A DNA stretch of 64,000 nt, taken from assembly GCA_020161835.1 (NCBI GenBank), contig JAIUNL010000010.1:90300-154299 (forward strand), given 5' to 3'. Shown here one piece after another: positions 26,000-36,170 of the stretch; position 1 is the first letter of the stretch, and each line of letters opens with the position of its first letter. The position numbers were made by a program, and so were the translations under genes. This stretch comes from Bacteroidota bacterium (GTDB taxonomy: Bacteria > Bacteroidota > JABWAT01). The notes beneath the pieces were generated by a model, which was not told the DNA's origin, made no database searches, and saw only the letters and a program-made list of their open reading frames with translations.

Positions 26000-27711
26000 T
26001 AGTTGGCCATTTCCAGCTTTTTAATGATTGAAGCCCGGGTCGGATCCTTTGCTCTCGCTTTTTCCCACCAGGTTCTCGCCTCACCGGGTTTTCCCATCAT
26101 CTGATAAACATCACCTAAATGCTCAAGAACCACAGCACTTGCATCACCAGTATCAATTGCCTTTTTAATGTATTCGGCAGCACCCTCATAATCTTTAAGT
26201 TTGAATAAAATCCAGCCATAAGTATCAAGGTAGGCGGCATTCTTCGGGTCCTTCAGCAAGGACTTTGCAGACATTTTCCGGGATTCTTCTAATCTCAGAT
26301 CACGTTCAGACAAAGAATAGGCATAATTATTTAAAACAAGCGCATTTTCCGGATCAAGTTTCAGCACTTTTTCATACAAAGAATCACTTCTCGAAAACTG
26401 CTTTACCTTATCATAAGTTGAAGCGAGTAGAATCAGAGGTTCTGTTGTATAAGGATTAATCAAGGATGCTTTTTCAAGATAAACGATTGCTACTGAGTCT
26501 TTATTTAGCTGAAGGGACGCAAATCCTTTAAAGTAGTTAAGCTGAAAATCCATCCCATGCAACAGAAGTCCTTTCGTTGCACTGGTATCAGCGTTTTTAA
26601 AATCACTCAATTGAAGGTAGGCGATGGAAAGATTTTGCCAGGCCTGAACCATATCTGGTTTTTTGGTAACCACAAACTCAAAACGGTCAATTGCTTCTTT
26701 ATTTTTTCCCTTTGAAAGGGAGTTTATACCCAAAAACCATTTTGGTCGCCAGTCATCCTTTTTTACCAATTCCATTTCAGAAAAAAGATGAAGTGCAAAA
26801 CCAATTGCTGTTGAATCATCTTTTGCCATTTGAAAGTAAGATTGACCCACTCCAATCAGTTCTTCATCTTCAATCTCATCCGAATAAATCAATTTTTTCA
26901 GATAACCCGTTGTTTTCACAGAATCTTTTGCCCGATAACTGATTTCAGCAAGTGAAAGTAGTGTTTGTACATCATTTGGCTTAGTGGTCAATATAGGCAG
27001 AAGGGTAATTTCTGCAGAATCGAGTTTCCCTAATACGAGATATTCCTTTGAAAGTGTTTTTCTCAAATTATCATTTTCAGGGTCACTTGCAATCATTGAA
27101 TTTAAAACAGCCGTTACTTTATTCCGTTCATTACGGGCATCATAAACCATAAGCTGTTGCATACGAACATTAAAGTCTTCGCCAAAACGCTGAATATACA
27201 ATTCATAGGTTTCAAGTGCCTTGCTGGTATTTTTGGTAAGCTGGTACATGACAGCAAGTTTATAGAGATAGTCGTTATTATCTGGAAAGTCTCTCACTAA
27301 TTTTTCATAAACCCAAGAAGCTTCTTTATACTGGGTATTTTCAAAATACAAATTGGCAAGAAGTACCCTGTACTCTGCATTTGCAGAATCAAGCTGAACT
27401 GATTTAATACCAGACTGAAGAGCAAGTGCCGGTTGTTTTTCTGAAATTAAATTTTTTGCCAGATTATAATAGGTGGTTGCAGCCCGGGTTGTAGTTGAAT
27501 CATAAAGCAAGGACTTTTGGTAAGAACTGATTGCAGATGCTGATTGCCCCATACTTTCCTGGGTAACCCCATCAATAAAAAACTCAAGGGCCTTATTTGC
27601 ATCAACTTGTTGCTTGGGTCCTTCCTGCTGAGATTCTTTTCCTGAACCACAACCAGAAAAAACAAAAACACTACCAGACAACCCAAAAATCAACAGAAAT
27701 AATTTGATCAT
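25999..27711 (-). CDS. Tetratricopeptide-repeat lipoprotein
   Basis: A 570-residue exported lipoprotein (lipobox FSGC, Cys21). From about residue 45 to the end it is built of TPR helices, roughly a dozen units; clear ones are AVMYQLTKNTSKALETYELY, SIAYLQLSDFKNADTSATKG and ALVLNNYAYSLSERDLRLEE. The last repeats (DTYGWILFKLKDYEGAAEYI) resemble the end of many Bacteroidota TPR proteins. It is probably a periplasmic or outer-membrane scaffold. It overlaps the preceding FNR-like gene by 4 bases and the following DUF4292 gene by 1. Confidence 0.85.
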   Translation of the reverse strand: MIKLFLLIFGLSGSVFVFSGCGSGKESQQEGPKQQVDANKALEFFIDGVTQESMGQSASAISSYQKSLLYDSTTTRAATTYYNLAKNLISEKQPALALQSGIKSVQLDSANAEYRVLLANLYFENTQYKEASWVYEKLVRDFPDNNDYLYKLAVMYQLTKNTSKALETYELYIQRFGEDFNVRMQQLMVYDARNERNKVTAVLNSMIASDPENDNLRKTLSKEYLVLGKLDSAEITLLPILTTKPNDVQTLLSLAEISYRAKDSVKTTGYLKKLIYSDEIEDEELIGVGQSYFQMAKDDSTAIGFALHLFSEMELVKKDDWRPKWFLGINSLSKGKNKEAIDRFEFVVTKKPDMVQAWQNLSIAYLQLSDFKNADTSATKGLLLHGMDFQLNYFKGFASLQLNKDSVAIVYLEKASLINPYTTEPLILLASTYDKVKQFSRSDSLYEKVLKLDPENALVLNNYAYSLSERDLRLEESRKMSAKSLLKDPKNAAYLDTYGWILFKLKDYEGAAEYIKKAIDTGDASAVVLEHLGDVYQMMGKPGEARTWWEKARAKDPTRASIIKKLEMAN

Positions 27712-28448
27712 ATAATTAACTTCATATCCTTTCCAGACCGGGAACTTTCATCAACAAACCATTCGGCATCAGGCTGAACGTTATGATGATAGTAAATTTC
27801 TTTTAAAATATTTTGAGGACGGATCCCTTCACCTGACAAAAGTTTCTCGGCAAAATTTATTTTTTGACCATCGCCACTAAGAAAGAATCCCATATTTGAA
27901 CGAAAACCCTCAATCGACCACAACTGATTGGCAAACTGAGTCCAGTTATCGGCAAATTTAAAGTTAAAAACCAGACCCAAACTTTCTGCTAAGCCAATTA
28001 TTACTGCTGCTTCTGACTTCAGCCCCATATAAAGAACAGTTGAACCCTGGAGATGCTTATTGAGAGATAACAGACTAAAAACAAAGGAAATGCCGCTACC
28101 AAATGCAATGAAAGTAATATTTTGGTTTTCGGCGAATCTTTTTTCTTTTCCTGATGCTCCTGAAATACGAAAAACTGAACCTGCTGTCAGTCCGGAAAGT
28201 TCAGACGAACACAGACCACCGAAGTTCTGGATTAAAAAACCTGTTTGACCATCAGAACACCTTATTGGAGTGTAAGATCGCCTTTGGTAATGATCCCCGA
28301 TGTGAAAATCTGTGTTCAGATATTGCCCTGGTAAAAATGCAATTTCACTCACCCAAAGGGATTTGAATTGAAGCCAATGAAATTGTGTACCCACAGGATT
28401 TGAACCGGTTACTTCAACCGGATGGGCATACCATGACTTAAACCACAT
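27708..28448 (-). CDS. Ferredoxin-NADP reductase-like flavoprotein
   Basis: The 246 residues fit the FNR fold: FAD-binding strand FLPGQYL with RRSYTPI (about residues 39-45 and 56-62), GLCSSELSGLTAGSVFRISG (about 79-98) near the flavin, then an NAD(P)-binding half with FIAFGSGISFVFSLL (about 112-126) and FFLSGDG (about 186-192). The glycine motif is GSGIS rather than the usual GTGIA/T. No iron-sulfur domain is present, so the electron partner is unknown. The first 22 residues look odd: they read like the translation of a tRNA T-arm, and the true start could be the GTG at 28352. It overlaps the TPR gene by 4 bases. Confidence 0.75.
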   Translation of the reverse strand: MWFKSWYAHPVEVTGSNPVGTQFHWLQFKSLWVSEIAFLPGQYLNTDFHIGDHYQRRSYTPIRCSDGQTGFLIQNFGGLCSSELSGLTAGSVFRISGASGKEKRFAENQNITFIAFGSGISFVFSLLSLNKHLQGSTVLYMGLKSEAAVIIGLAESLGLVFNFKFADNWTQFANQLWSIEGFRSNMGFFLSGDGQKINFAEKLLSGEGIRPQNILKEIYYHHNVQPDAEWFVDESSRSGKDMKLII

Positions 28449-28464
28449 GAAGGAACTTGACTGA

Positions 28465-28800
28465 TTACAATTCAGGAGCAGATATTTCGAGCCATTTCAT
28501 AACCACGCCATATTGTCGCTGGATTGAAACGTCATTTCCGAATTTTTTTATATGTTCATCTCTGAGTGGTGCTGCATGGTTTTCGAGATAATTGGTGAGG
28601 TCTGTTTTATCATTAAAATAAAACATAACCCGGTAGGCAGAAAAGTTATCCGACTCAGGACCATCAATTTTAATAAGAAAAGCATCTGATACCCGTGCGA
28701 CGTTACAAATGGCAGGAATATGATCGTCTGAAATCCAGGTAACCCAATCGATTTCCTTTTCTTTCCTGACCTGAATATTAATTTCATATAGAATTTTCAT
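28465..28800 (-). CDS. DUF4286 family protein
   Basis: A 111-residue cytosolic protein matching DUF4286, a small ferredoxin-like-fold family common in Bacteroidota. Visible signs are MKILYEINIQV at the start, VTWISDDHIPAICN (about 20-33) and the strand pair around SAYRVMFYFND. Function unknown. It is the probable first gene of the reverse operon continuing into the FNR-like, TPR, DUF4292 and EnvC-like genes; the gap to the next start is 16 bases. Confidence 0.8.
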   Translation of the reverse strand: MKILYEINIQVRKEKEIDWVTWISDDHIPAICNVARVSDAFLIKIDGPESDNFSAYRVMFYFNDKTDLTNYLENHAAPLRDEHIKKFGNDVSIQRQYGVVMKWLEISAPEL

Positions 28801-28914
28801 ATCACATCCGCATCTTTATTTAAACCTGCTGAATTGCAGTTTGTTCAGATTTTTAATTTTTTTGTCACTTATTTAAGCATCAATTTAAGTCTTTTTCACG
28901 AAAAAGGATATTAT

Positions 28915-29283
28915 ATGAACACGAAAGTCACGATATGGCACAATGGACGATGCAGCACAAGCCGTAAAATTCTGGAAGCACTTGTTTCATCGGATTATGA
29001 ACCCATTGTGATTAACTACCTTTTAACCCCACCAACAGCAGAAAAATTAAAAAATTGGCTTGAATCAGGTGGGGTTTCGGTAAACTCACTTCTTAGAAAA
29101 AAAGAACCTCTTTACAAGGAACTTGGTTTGGATAAAAGCCAACCATCACCTCAGGAGTTGGTTAAACTGATCATTAAATACCCTGTTCTTATGGAAAGAC
29201 CAGTTATTGAAACCGATTCTGGAGTTTTTGTTGCAAGACCTGCAGCCGAGTTTATTGCCAGAATCACTCAAAAAAAGATTTGA
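28915..29283 (+). CDS. ArsC/Spx-family protein (arsenate reductase-like)
   Basis: A 123-residue thioredoxin-fold protein of the ArsC family, which reduces arsenate to arsenite with glutathione or glutaredoxin. The start at 28915 is set by AAAGGA 6 bases upstream; the frame is open further up but without coding character. The N-terminal motif WHNGRCSTSRK carries the single catalytic Cys13. The later segment LMERPVIETDSGVFVARP (about 92-109) carries the Arg-Pro of the oxyanion pocket. There is only one Cys at the active site, as in ArsC rather than the CxxC of Spx. No other arsenic gene is nearby, so the substrate is uncertain. Confidence 0.85.
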   Translation: MNTKVTIWHNGRCSTSRKILEALVSSDYEPIVINYLLTPPTAEKLKNWLESGGVSVNSLLRKKEPLYKELGLDKSQPSPQELVKLIIKYPVLMERPVIETDSGVFVARPAAEFIARITQKKI

Positions 29284-29291
29284 GTCTGAGT

Positions 29292-31334
29292 TTATTCAGT
29301 CCATTTTTCCGGATCAGTGAGAGGTGACTCACAGGTATAATTCTCACAACTATAAAGGGTTGTTTTTCCACCAATGGGTTGCTTCCCTGAGATAATAGCA
29401 AAATCCTCACTGCCTGTTCCGGTTATGAAAATGGTTCCTGGTCTGAAAACAGAACTTACTTTTTTAATCCAGAGATCAGATGAATCAATTCCTTTAAGCA
29501 AAACCAATTCTTTACCCTGATAAACTGACTCAATCATTGAACAGGCCATCCAGCCAAAACCACCGGGCTGGCTTTTCACTTGACCTGAAAGCAATTCTTG
29601 CCCCATCAGTGCAGTTTCAGAATAGTCTTTATTTCCTGTCAGGCGACCTAAAATCTGCATAGCCCAAATTATTGAAGAATGACCTGATGGTTCAGCATTG
29701 TCAAAAAAATCTTTATTTCTGATAATCAATTTTTCACTGTCTGATGCCGTGATAAAAAATCCGCCGTCTGATTCATCCCGGAATTTTTGAATCAGAATAT
29801 CCGCCAGATTTTTTGCCCGCTCAAGCCAGATCAGATGCTCTGAATACATGCCCAGTTCAATAATTGCCAGCAAATAATGCCCATAGTCATCTGAAAATCC
29901 AGTTATCCGTGACTTTCCATCCTTATAAACCCGGTAAAGCACCTGATCTCTGAATTGCGTTTGCCATATCCATTCAGCGGCTTTTTCCGCTTCCCGGGTG
30001 AGGTCTGGCCTGCCTAGAGAAAAACCTGCGAATGCAAGTGCCGAAATCATGAGTCCATTCCAGGACGTCAGTATTTTTTCGTCCCGTGCCGGGCGGATTC
30101 TTTTTTCACGATCAGAGAAAAGTATTTGTCTGTTTCTTTCCACCTTCATTAGTAATTCAGCAAGTGACAGGCCATGTTCACTGGCTATCTGTTCGGCTGG
30201 TTTTACCCGTCTTAGAACGTTGGTATGCTCCCAGTTTCCAGCTTCGGAGACATCAAACCATGCACACATCACTTCAAGATCAGAAACTGGTAAAGAAGAT
30301 TTGAATTCTTCAAAAGTCCAGCAGTAAAATTTCCCTTCAATCCCCTCACTGTCGGCATCAAGAGTAGAATAAAAACCACCATCCGGTTGAGTCATTTCTC
30401 TCAAAACAAAGTCTGCAGACTCAGTTACAATAGTTTTATAGGACTCATTTCCAAACTTCAGCCAGGCCTCTGTATAAATCCTGATCAGAAGGGCATTATC
30501 GTAAAGCATTTTTTCGAAATGAGGTACATGCCATTCTGCATCAACTGAATACCGTGAAAACCCGCCACCAAGTTGATCATAGATTCCACCGGCAGCCATT
30601 TTGTCAAGTGAAAGTGTAACCGACTTGGCTGAATCAGCATCAGAGGTGAAATGAAAATGACGGAGTAAAAACTGAAGAGACATGGATGAGGGAAATTTAG
30701 GTGCATGTCCAAATCCGCCATGAACACTATCCAACCGTGCTGAAAGTTTTTTTGCAGCCTCATTTATTAAACTGCCGGTCAGGCTAAATTTTCCTGAAGA
30801 AACTGTTACTGCTTTTTCAATCTCAGAGGTAAGACCGGTCGCAGACGTCATAAGTTCAGAGTGACGGTTTCGCCACATATCTGAAAGGGCAAGAAGAACT
30901 TTTTTGAATGCTGGCAACTGATGCCGGTCTGTGGGTGGAAAATACGTTCCGCCATAAAAGGGCCGGCCATCCTGATCAAGCCAGACACTCATTGGCCAGC
31001 CGCCATGACCAGTCATCATCTGTACAGCTGTCATGTAGATCCCATCAAGATCCGGCCGTTCCTCACGATCAACTTTGATGCTGATAAAATTGCTGTTCAG
31101 TATTGAAGCAACCAATTCATCTTCAAAGCTTTCCCGTTCCATGACGTGACACCAATGACAGGCAGAATATCCAATCGAAAGAAAAATGGGCTTATTTTCC
31201 TCCCGTGCCAGATCAAAAGCTTCAGTTCCCCATGGAAACCAGTTTACCGGATTGTGAGCATGCTGCTTAAGATAGGGGCTGGTTTCATGAATCAGACGGT
31301 TTGTAAATTTTGGGGTAATTTCTGACTCAGACAT
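29292..31334 (-). CDS. DUF255 thioredoxin-domain protein (YyaL/SPATA20-like)
   Basis: The 680-residue protein has an N-terminal thioredoxin-like domain (about residues 8-165) with [10 protein letters not shown], the redox pair C59-x-x-C62 ([10 protein letters not shown]) and [12 protein letters not shown]. An (alpha/alpha)6-barrel resembling N-acylglucosamine epimerases follows, with [20 protein letters not shown] (about 255-274) and [12 protein letters not shown]. The start at 31334 is chosen for its AAAGGA 8 bases upstream; a GTG 10 codons further up is less likely. The family is widespread and conserved but its reaction is not known. Length is normal. Confidence 0.9.
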   Translation of the reverse strand: MSESEITPKFTNRLIHETSPYLKQHAHNPVNWFPWGTEAFDLAREENKPIFLSIGYSACHWCHVMERESFEDELVASILNSNFISIKVDREERPDLDGIYMTAVQMMTGHGGWPMSVWLDQDGRPFYGGTYFPPTDRHQLPAFKKVLLALSDMWRNRHSELMTSATGLTSEIEKAVTVSSGKFSLTGSLINEAAKKLSARLDSVHGGFGHAPKFPSSMSLQFLLRHFHFTSDADSAKSVTLSLDKMAAGGIYDQLGGGFSRYSVDAEWHVPHFEKMLYDNALLIRIYTEAWLKFGNESYKTIVTESADFVLREMTQPDGGFYSTLDADSEGIEGKFYCWTFEEFKSSLPVSDLEVMCAWFDVSEAGNWEHTNVLRRVKPAEQIASEHGLSLAELLMKVERNRQILFSDREKRIRPARDEKILTSWNGLMISALAFAGFSLGRPDLTREAEKAAEWIWQTQFRDQVLYRVYKDGKSRITGFSDDYGHYLLAIIELGMYSEHLIWLERAKNLADILIQKFRDESDGGFFITASDSEKLIIRNKDFFDNAEPSGHSSIIWAMQILGRLTGNKDYSETALMGQELLSGQVKSQPGGFGWMACSMIESVYQGKELVLLKGIDSSDLWIKKVSSVFRPGTIFITGTGSEDFAIISGKQPIGGKTTLYSCENYTCESPLTDPEKWTE

Positions 31335-31542
31335 TTCTGTTTCCTTTGTTTTGAAAGGGAACACCTCAGAGACCTATCAAATTCCCAGAATTAAACCGAT
31401 TATGAGTAGGAAAAAAGTTCGAAACCAGAAGGTGAATCAGAAAAAAGCAGCTAAGTTCATTATTTAAATAAAACGTTCTTTATTGTCAAATTTAAATTTG
31501 TTATCTTTACTGATATTTTATTCAAAAAACCAGGGGGAAGAT

Positions 31543-32052
31543 ATGAAAAAATCAGTTGCCTTTGCATTCGGGGTTGCGTTAACGTTGGTTCTGGGAGCGG
31601 GTTCTTTAACATTTGCACAAAAGGCTGATCTTTCTTCTCAGTGGGCAACGGCAAAAGCTGCTGCTGCTAAGTATGATATTGAAACAGGTTCAATTCCAGC
31701 AAATTCAATTGGTTTTGCTGCTGATACTGTTGACAGCGATACCTTTCGTGAACTGAAAAAGTCGTTTGAATCTGATGGCGGAATCAAAGCTGTTATTCTG
31801 GTTGAAAAAGGCTCAACCTGGGTATTTCAACGGTACAACCGGTATTGGTGGCCTGCTATGTGGGGCGGAATTATCGCAGTTCCTCTCGTTGCTGTTGGTG
31901 CACTTAATGATGTACCCGCTGCAATTGTTACAGGAGCTGTGTTAGGTGGAATCGGAGCCGGTGTTGGATTTTATACGATGGAAAAATCTGAAGTCGCCAA
32001 TATTAAAAACGACTCAAAAGGACCTGCTGCAGTTTTTATTCTAAAAAAATAA
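31543..32052 (+). CDS. Exported protein of unknown function
   Basis: A 169-residue protein with a signal peptide (MKKSVAFAFG...TFAQ) and a start supported by AGGGGGAAG 6 bases upstream. Residues 27-85 are soluble. A segment with RYWWPAMWGGIIAVPLV (about 100-120) and a Gly-rich stretch (VTGAVLGGIGAGVGF, about 131-145) could be membrane helices. A TATCTTTA box at 31502-31509 is a possible -7 element. I recognise no family. Confidence 0.65.
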   Translation: MKKSVAFAFGVALTLVLGAGSLTFAQKADLSSQWATAKAAAAKYDIETGSIPANSIGFAADTVDSDTFRELKKSFESDGGIKAVILVEKGSTWVFQRYNRYWWPAMWGGIIAVPLVAVGALNDVPAAIVTGAVLGGIGAGVGFYTMEKSEVANIKNDSKGPAAVFILKK

Positions 32053-32056
32053 ATGC

Positions 32057-32551
32057 TCATTTACCGTTAAGGAAGAATGGGTGATGAGTAAATCCGGATT
32101 CGGCATGTTCTTTTAGAAGTTTGCCTAACTTAACCGGACTGAAATTGCTGCTAGCAATGTCACCCATTGGAACCCACATTACATCTTTTAGTATTTGCTT
32201 TTCAGCCGGAAGTTCGGGATCAAACCCAATTTCCGGCATTTTTTCGTCCGACCGTGAGACGAGAAAGTAAAATTCTACGGCGTGAACTTTGTCATAGACA
32301 AATTCATTGATATATAACAGACGTTCAGGTTTTACAGTCAGTCCGGTTTCTTCAAAACACTCTCTGATAACTGTATCATGAAGTGTTTCCTGAAACCCAA
32401 CACCTCCACCCGGGGGCATGAGATGAAAGTCAGAATCATCAAACATACTCTGCTGTTTGACAAGCAGAATTGAATTTTTCTCAATCAGAATGGCACCAGC
32501 CCTTACTCGGGTAAAGCCTTCATATTTTTCAAGTAACTCGTGTTTTTTCAT
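32057..32551 (-). CDS. Nudix hydrolase
   Basis: Hydrolyses a nucleoside diphosphate linked to another group. The 164 residues contain a full Nudix box, GGVGFQETLHDTVIRECFEE plus TG (about 48-70, G-x5-E-x7-RE-x2-EE-x-G), which holds the catalytic Mg2+. Two features lie outside the box: a preceding FHLMPPGGG strand and a C-terminal VMWVPMGDI segment typical of ADP-ribose-pyrophosphatase-like members. The substrate cannot be read from sequence. It is divergent from moeA, with 23 bases between the starts. Confidence 0.9.
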   Translation of the reverse strand: MKKHELLEKYEGFTRVRAGAILIEKNSILLVKQQSMFDDSDFHLMPPGGGVGFQETLHDTVIRECFEETGLTVKPERLLYINEFVYDKVHAVEFYFLVSRSDEKMPEIGFDPELPAEKQILKDVMWVPMGDIASSNFSPVKLGKLLKEHAESGFTHHPFFLNGK

Positions 32552-32574
32552 GTTTTAAGGTTGTTTTCACCCAT

Positions 32575-33810
32575 ATGGATTATACCAAAGATATCCCTTC
32601 ATTCGAAGAAGCCAAATCAATTATCGTAAATAGTGTTAGATCTATCGAAACCGTTTACGTCCCGATTAAAAAAGCTCAGGGTAATATTATTTCTCAGGAT
32701 ATTATAGCCGGAGAAAATTTACCGCCATTTAATAACTCTGCTGTTGATGGTTACGCTGTCAAAATTAAAAATGTTCAGGCGGCTACACCTGAAAAGCCCA
32801 TTTTGATTGATACTCTTGATGACGTACCAGCCGGAAAACTTCCCACTACCCGTCTCCGTTCCGGAACAACTGTAAAAGTGATGACCGGTGCACCTGTTCC
32901 TGAAGGAACTGATGCTGTTGTTCCTATCGAATTAACAGAATCTACTTATGGAAACCGCATAAAAGTGATTGGCTCGGTTGATGAACTTGCAAACATCAGA
33001 TTTGTAGGTGAAGATGTAACAAAAGGCGAAGTTATCTTTTCTGCTGGAACAGAAGTTACTTTTGGGAATATTGGGCTGCTTGCTGCATTAGGTTTTATCG
33101 AAATTCCGGTTTATCGTCGTCCCAGAATCGGGATTTTGGCAAGTGGTGATGAATTGATTCCTATTGACAAACCTCTCACTCCCGGAAAAATCAGAAATTC
33201 CAACACGTACATGCTTATGGCTCTTGCTCAGGCTTGTAATGCTGACGTAGTTAATCTGGGTGTTGCAAAAGACTCCATTTCTGATATCACCAACCGGATT
33301 AAAAAGGGTGAAGAAGCAGACATCATCGTTTGCACCGGCGGAGCCTCTGTAGGTGATCGTGATTTTCTCAAAAAGGCCTTCGCAGAACTAAACGTTCAAA
33401 TTAAATTTACCTCTGTCAGACAAAAACCTGGAAAACCTCTCATCTTTGGTACAATGGATGGTAAACCTGTTTTTGGTCTTCCCGGCAATCCTGTTTCAAC
33501 ATTCGTCAGTTTTCTTGAATATGTTGTTCCGGTAATTAAGAAAATGCTTGATTATGAGAAAACTGACTATCATTATTTCCCTGCAACCCTTCAGGAAGAT
33601 ATTCACAAACATCCGGGTAAAACCCACTTCATCAGAGGGATTGCTAATCTTCATCATGATGGAACTTACACTGTCAAAACAACCGGAAAGCAAAGCAGTG
33701 GCCTAATGACTTCAATTGCGAATGCAAATTGTATCATTCACCTTGATGAAGAATCCGGAACGGCCCATAAGGGTAGTAAAGTCAAGATTCACCTCATGAA
33801 TCTCATCTAA
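32575..33810 (+). CDS. moeA: Molybdopterin molybdenumtransferase
   Basis: Inserts molybdate into adenylylated molybdopterin in cofactor synthesis. The 411 residues show the MoeA N-terminal part (PPFNNSAVDGYAVK, about 52-65), the VMTGAPVPEGTDAVVPIE segment (about 101-118), the MoaB-like domain with GGASVGDRDF (about 256-265) and KPGKPLIFG (about 284-292), GLPGNPVSTF (about 302-311), and the C-terminal beta domain. No other moa or mob gene is in the window, so its partners must be elsewhere. The Shine-Dalgarno is weak. Confidence 0.95.
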   Translation: MDYTKDIPSFEEAKSIIVNSVRSIETVYVPIKKAQGNIISQDIIAGENLPPFNNSAVDGYAVKIKNVQAATPEKPILIDTLDDVPAGKLPTTRLRSGTTVKVMTGAPVPEGTDAVVPIELTESTYGNRIKVIGSVDELANIRFVGEDVTKGEVIFSAGTEVTFGNIGLLAALGFIEIPVYRRPRIGILASGDELIPIDKPLTPGKIRNSNTYMLMALAQACNADVVNLGVAKDSISDITNRIKKGEEADIIVCTGGASVGDRDFLKKAFAELNVQIKFTSVRQKPGKPLIFGTMDGKPVFGLPGNPVSTFVSFLEYVVPVIKKMLDYEKTDYHYFPATLQEDIHKHPGKTHFIRGIANLHHDGTYTVKTTGKQSSGLMTSIANANCIIHLDEESGTAHKGSKVKIHLMNLI

Positions 33811-33833
33811 ACCTAACGTTTTCTGTTTTTAAA

Positions 33834-33875
33834 ATGTTGTACCTTTATTGAAATTTTTCTGTAAAGGTACAACAT
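33834..33875. promoter_or_regulatory. Perfect 14-bp inverted repeat straddling the maeB start
   Basis: ATGTTGTACCTTTA (33834-33847) is the exact reverse complement of TAAAGGTACAACAT (33862-33875), with a 14-base AT-rich loop. The right arm contains the AAAGG ribosome-binding site and the first two bases of the start codon. In RNA the stem would hide the start; in DNA it could be an operator. The left arm also contains TACCTTTA, a possible -7 element. Confidence 0.6.
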
Positions 33876-36114
33876 GATTATCCGCAAAAAAGACGCTCTC
33901 GATTACCACTCTGAAGGCCGCCCCGGCAAAATTGAAGTGGTTTCAACCAAACCAACCCTGTCTCAGCGTGATCTCGGACTTGCCTACACTCCAGGTGTCG
34001 CTGAACCCTGCCGTGAAATTGCTCTTGATAAAGATGCGGTCTATAAATACACCGCAAAGGGAAACCTCGTTGCGGTAATTTCAAACGGAACAGCAGTTTT
34101 AGGTCTTGGTGATATCGGACCTGAAGCCGGAAAACCTGTCATGGAAGGAAAGGGAATCCTTTTTAAAAAATTTGCCGATATCGATGTTTTTGATATTGAA
34201 ATTGATTCTCACGATCCTGATGAAATCATTACCATTGTTAAATCACTTCAACCTACCTTCGGCGGAATCAATCTTGAAGATATAAAAGCTCCCGATTGTT
34301 TTTACATTGAGACCAAACTTCGTGAAATCATGGATATTCCCGTTTTTCACGATGATCAGCACGGAACTGCAATTATTACCGGAGCTGCATTTCTGAATGC
34401 TCTCGAACTTACAGGCAAAAAGGCTGATAAAGTAAAAATCGTGGTTTCCGGTGCCGGTGCTGCCGCAAATGCTGTAATCAAATTATTCTGCCGCTTGGGA
34501 ACTGTGCCAGAAAATGTATTCATGTTTGATTCAAAAGGATTTGTGACCACAACCCGTCCTGATCCGATCAATAAAGAAAAAATGGAATTTGCCCAGCATT
34601 TACCCATGATGACGCTTGCAGAGTGTTTAAATGGTGCTGATGTTTTTCTTGGGTTATCTGCAGGTGGTTTGCTCAAGCCTGAAATGATTATGGGCATGAA
34701 CCCAAGCCCCATAATCTTTGCCCTTGCCAATCCTGACCCAGAAATCGGATACCACGAAGCCATCGAAGCCCGCCCGGATTTGATTATGGCAACCGGTCGT
34801 TCAGACTATCCCAACCAGGTCAATAACGTTCTTGGCTTCCCATTTATTTTCAGGGGCGCACTTGATGTACGTGCACGTACAATCAATGAAGAAATGAAAC
34901 TGGCAGCAGTTTATGCTATTGCCGGTCTTGCAAAAGAAGAAGTACCCGAAAGTGTGAAAAAAATCTACGGGCTTAATTCTCTTAAGTTTGGTAAAACCTA
35001 CATCATCCCTAAACCCTTCGATCCGCGGGTACTGACACGTGTTGCTCCGGCCGTAGCCAAAGCAGCCATGGATACCGGTGTTGCACGCATTCAGATTGAA
35101 AATTTCGATGTTTACGAGCAGGAACTGATCAGCCGGATGGGATGGACGAAGGATATCATCAGACGGGTTATTCATAAAGCAAAACTAAACCCAAAACGTT
35201 TGGTTATTGCTGAAGGTGATCACCCGATGGCATTAAAAGCTGCCCAGATCCTGATTGATGAAAAAATTGCTTTTCCAATTCTTCTCGGAAATATTCCAAA
35301 AATCCAAAAGCTTGCAGCCGAACTTGATATGGATCTTGGAGAAATTAAAATTATTGATCCAAGAAACTTCCCTGATATTGAGCGGTATGCAAACGAACTG
35401 CTTAAATCCCGGCAAAGACATGGTGTAAACAAAGTTGATACCTTCGACCTTGTTAAACACAGATCCTATTTTGGTCCGTTGATGGTTAAACTTGGCGAAG
35501 CGGATGCAATGGTTACTGGTGTAACCACTTCCTACTCCCGTTATCTTAAACCAACTATTCAGCTTCTTGGAAAAGAAAACCGGGTATTTGGTCTTCACTT
35601 TATTCTTACCAAACAGGAAGCCTTATTTTTTGCGGATACGACACTGAATATTAATCCGGATGCTGAAACACTTGCTGAAATCGCCATTCAGTCTGCTGAT
35701 TTTGTGAAAAGTCTGAATATTGAACCAATTGTTGGTATGCTGAGCTTTACCAACTTTGGAGCAGTAAGTTCACCTGAATCCAGAAAAGTTCAGAAGGCAG
35801 CTACAATAGTTAAAAAATTACGTCCTGATATCAATATTGAAGGCGAACTTCAGGCTGAATATGCGCTTGATTTCGAACTTGCAAAAAGCATTTTCCCTTT
35901 CAGTGAACTAAAAGGAAATGCCAATGTTCTGATTTTCCCGAATCTGGATGCTTCTAATATTGCAACCAAACTGATGAGTAAAGTGGGACAGGCAGAGATT
36001 GTGGGTCCATTATTCCTCGGGCTCAGTCACCCTGTACATATTCTTCCATCTTACCATGATGTGAACGATATCGTTAATGTTGCTGCAATTGCTGTTGCAC
36101 AGGTTGGAAACTGA
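33874..36114 (+). CDS. maeB: NADP-dependent malic enzyme with phosphotransacetylase domain
   Basis: Decarboxylates malate to pyruvate with reduction of NADP+. The 746 residues fit the long MaeB type. Residues 1-420 are the malic enzyme: [12 protein letters not shown] (about 38-49), [19 protein letters not shown] (about 158-176) and the Rossmann motif [12 protein letters not shown] (about 190-201). Residues about 430-746 resemble phosphotransacetylase ([29 protein letters not shown]), which in E. coli MaeB is regulatory and binds acetyl-CoA. The start is preceded by AAAGG inside a perfect inverted repeat, implying special control. It stands alone between moeA and the aminotransferase. Confidence 0.95.
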   Translation: MIIRKKDALDYHSEGRPGKIEVVSTKPTLSQRDLGLAYTPGVAEPCREIALDKDAVYKYTAKGNLVAVISNGTAVLGLGDIGPEAGKPVMEGKGILFKKFADIDVFDIEIDSHDPDEIITIVKSLQPTFGGINLEDIKAPDCFYIETKLREIMDIPVFHDDQHGTAIITGAAFLNALELTGKKADKVKIVVSGAGAAANAVIKLFCRLGTVPENVFMFDSKGFVTTTRPDPINKEKMEFAQHLPMMTLAECLNGADVFLGLSAGGLLKPEMIMGMNPSPIIFALANPDPEIGYHEAIEARPDLIMATGRSDYPNQVNNVLGFPFIFRGALDVRARTINEEMKLAAVYAIAGLAKEEVPESVKKIYGLNSLKFGKTYIIPKPFDPRVLTRVAPAVAKAAMDTGVARIQIENFDVYEQELISRMGWTKDIIRRVIHKAKLNPKRLVIAEGDHPMALKAAQILIDEKIAFPILLGNIPKIQKLAAELDMDLGEIKIIDPRNFPDIERYANELLKSRQRHGVNKVDTFDLVKHRSYFGPLMVKLGEADAMVTGVTTSYSRYLKPTIQLLGKENRVFGLHFILTKQEALFFADTTLNINPDAETLAEIAIQSADFVKSLNIEPIVGMLSFTNFGAVSSPESRKVQKAATIVKKLRPDINIEGELQAEYALDFELAKSIFPFSELKGNANVLIFPNLDASNIATKLMSKVGQAEIVGPLFLGLSHPVHILPSYHDVNDIVNVAAIAVAQVGN

Positions 36115-36170
36115 AAATCAGGTGTAAAACAGGGTCAACATTGTTATTTTTGTAGAAAACAAGGAACCCA

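Noticed and set aside
28386..28431. tRNA-like sequence on the reverse strand (GGTTCAAATCC T-loop and GTGGGTACA end)
   Set aside because: A matching 5' acceptor (TGTACCC) and a D-arm are not found in the expected place, and the T-stem has a mismatch. At most it is a tRNA fragment; spacing fits the start of the FNR-like gene, so it is kept as coding with a caveat.
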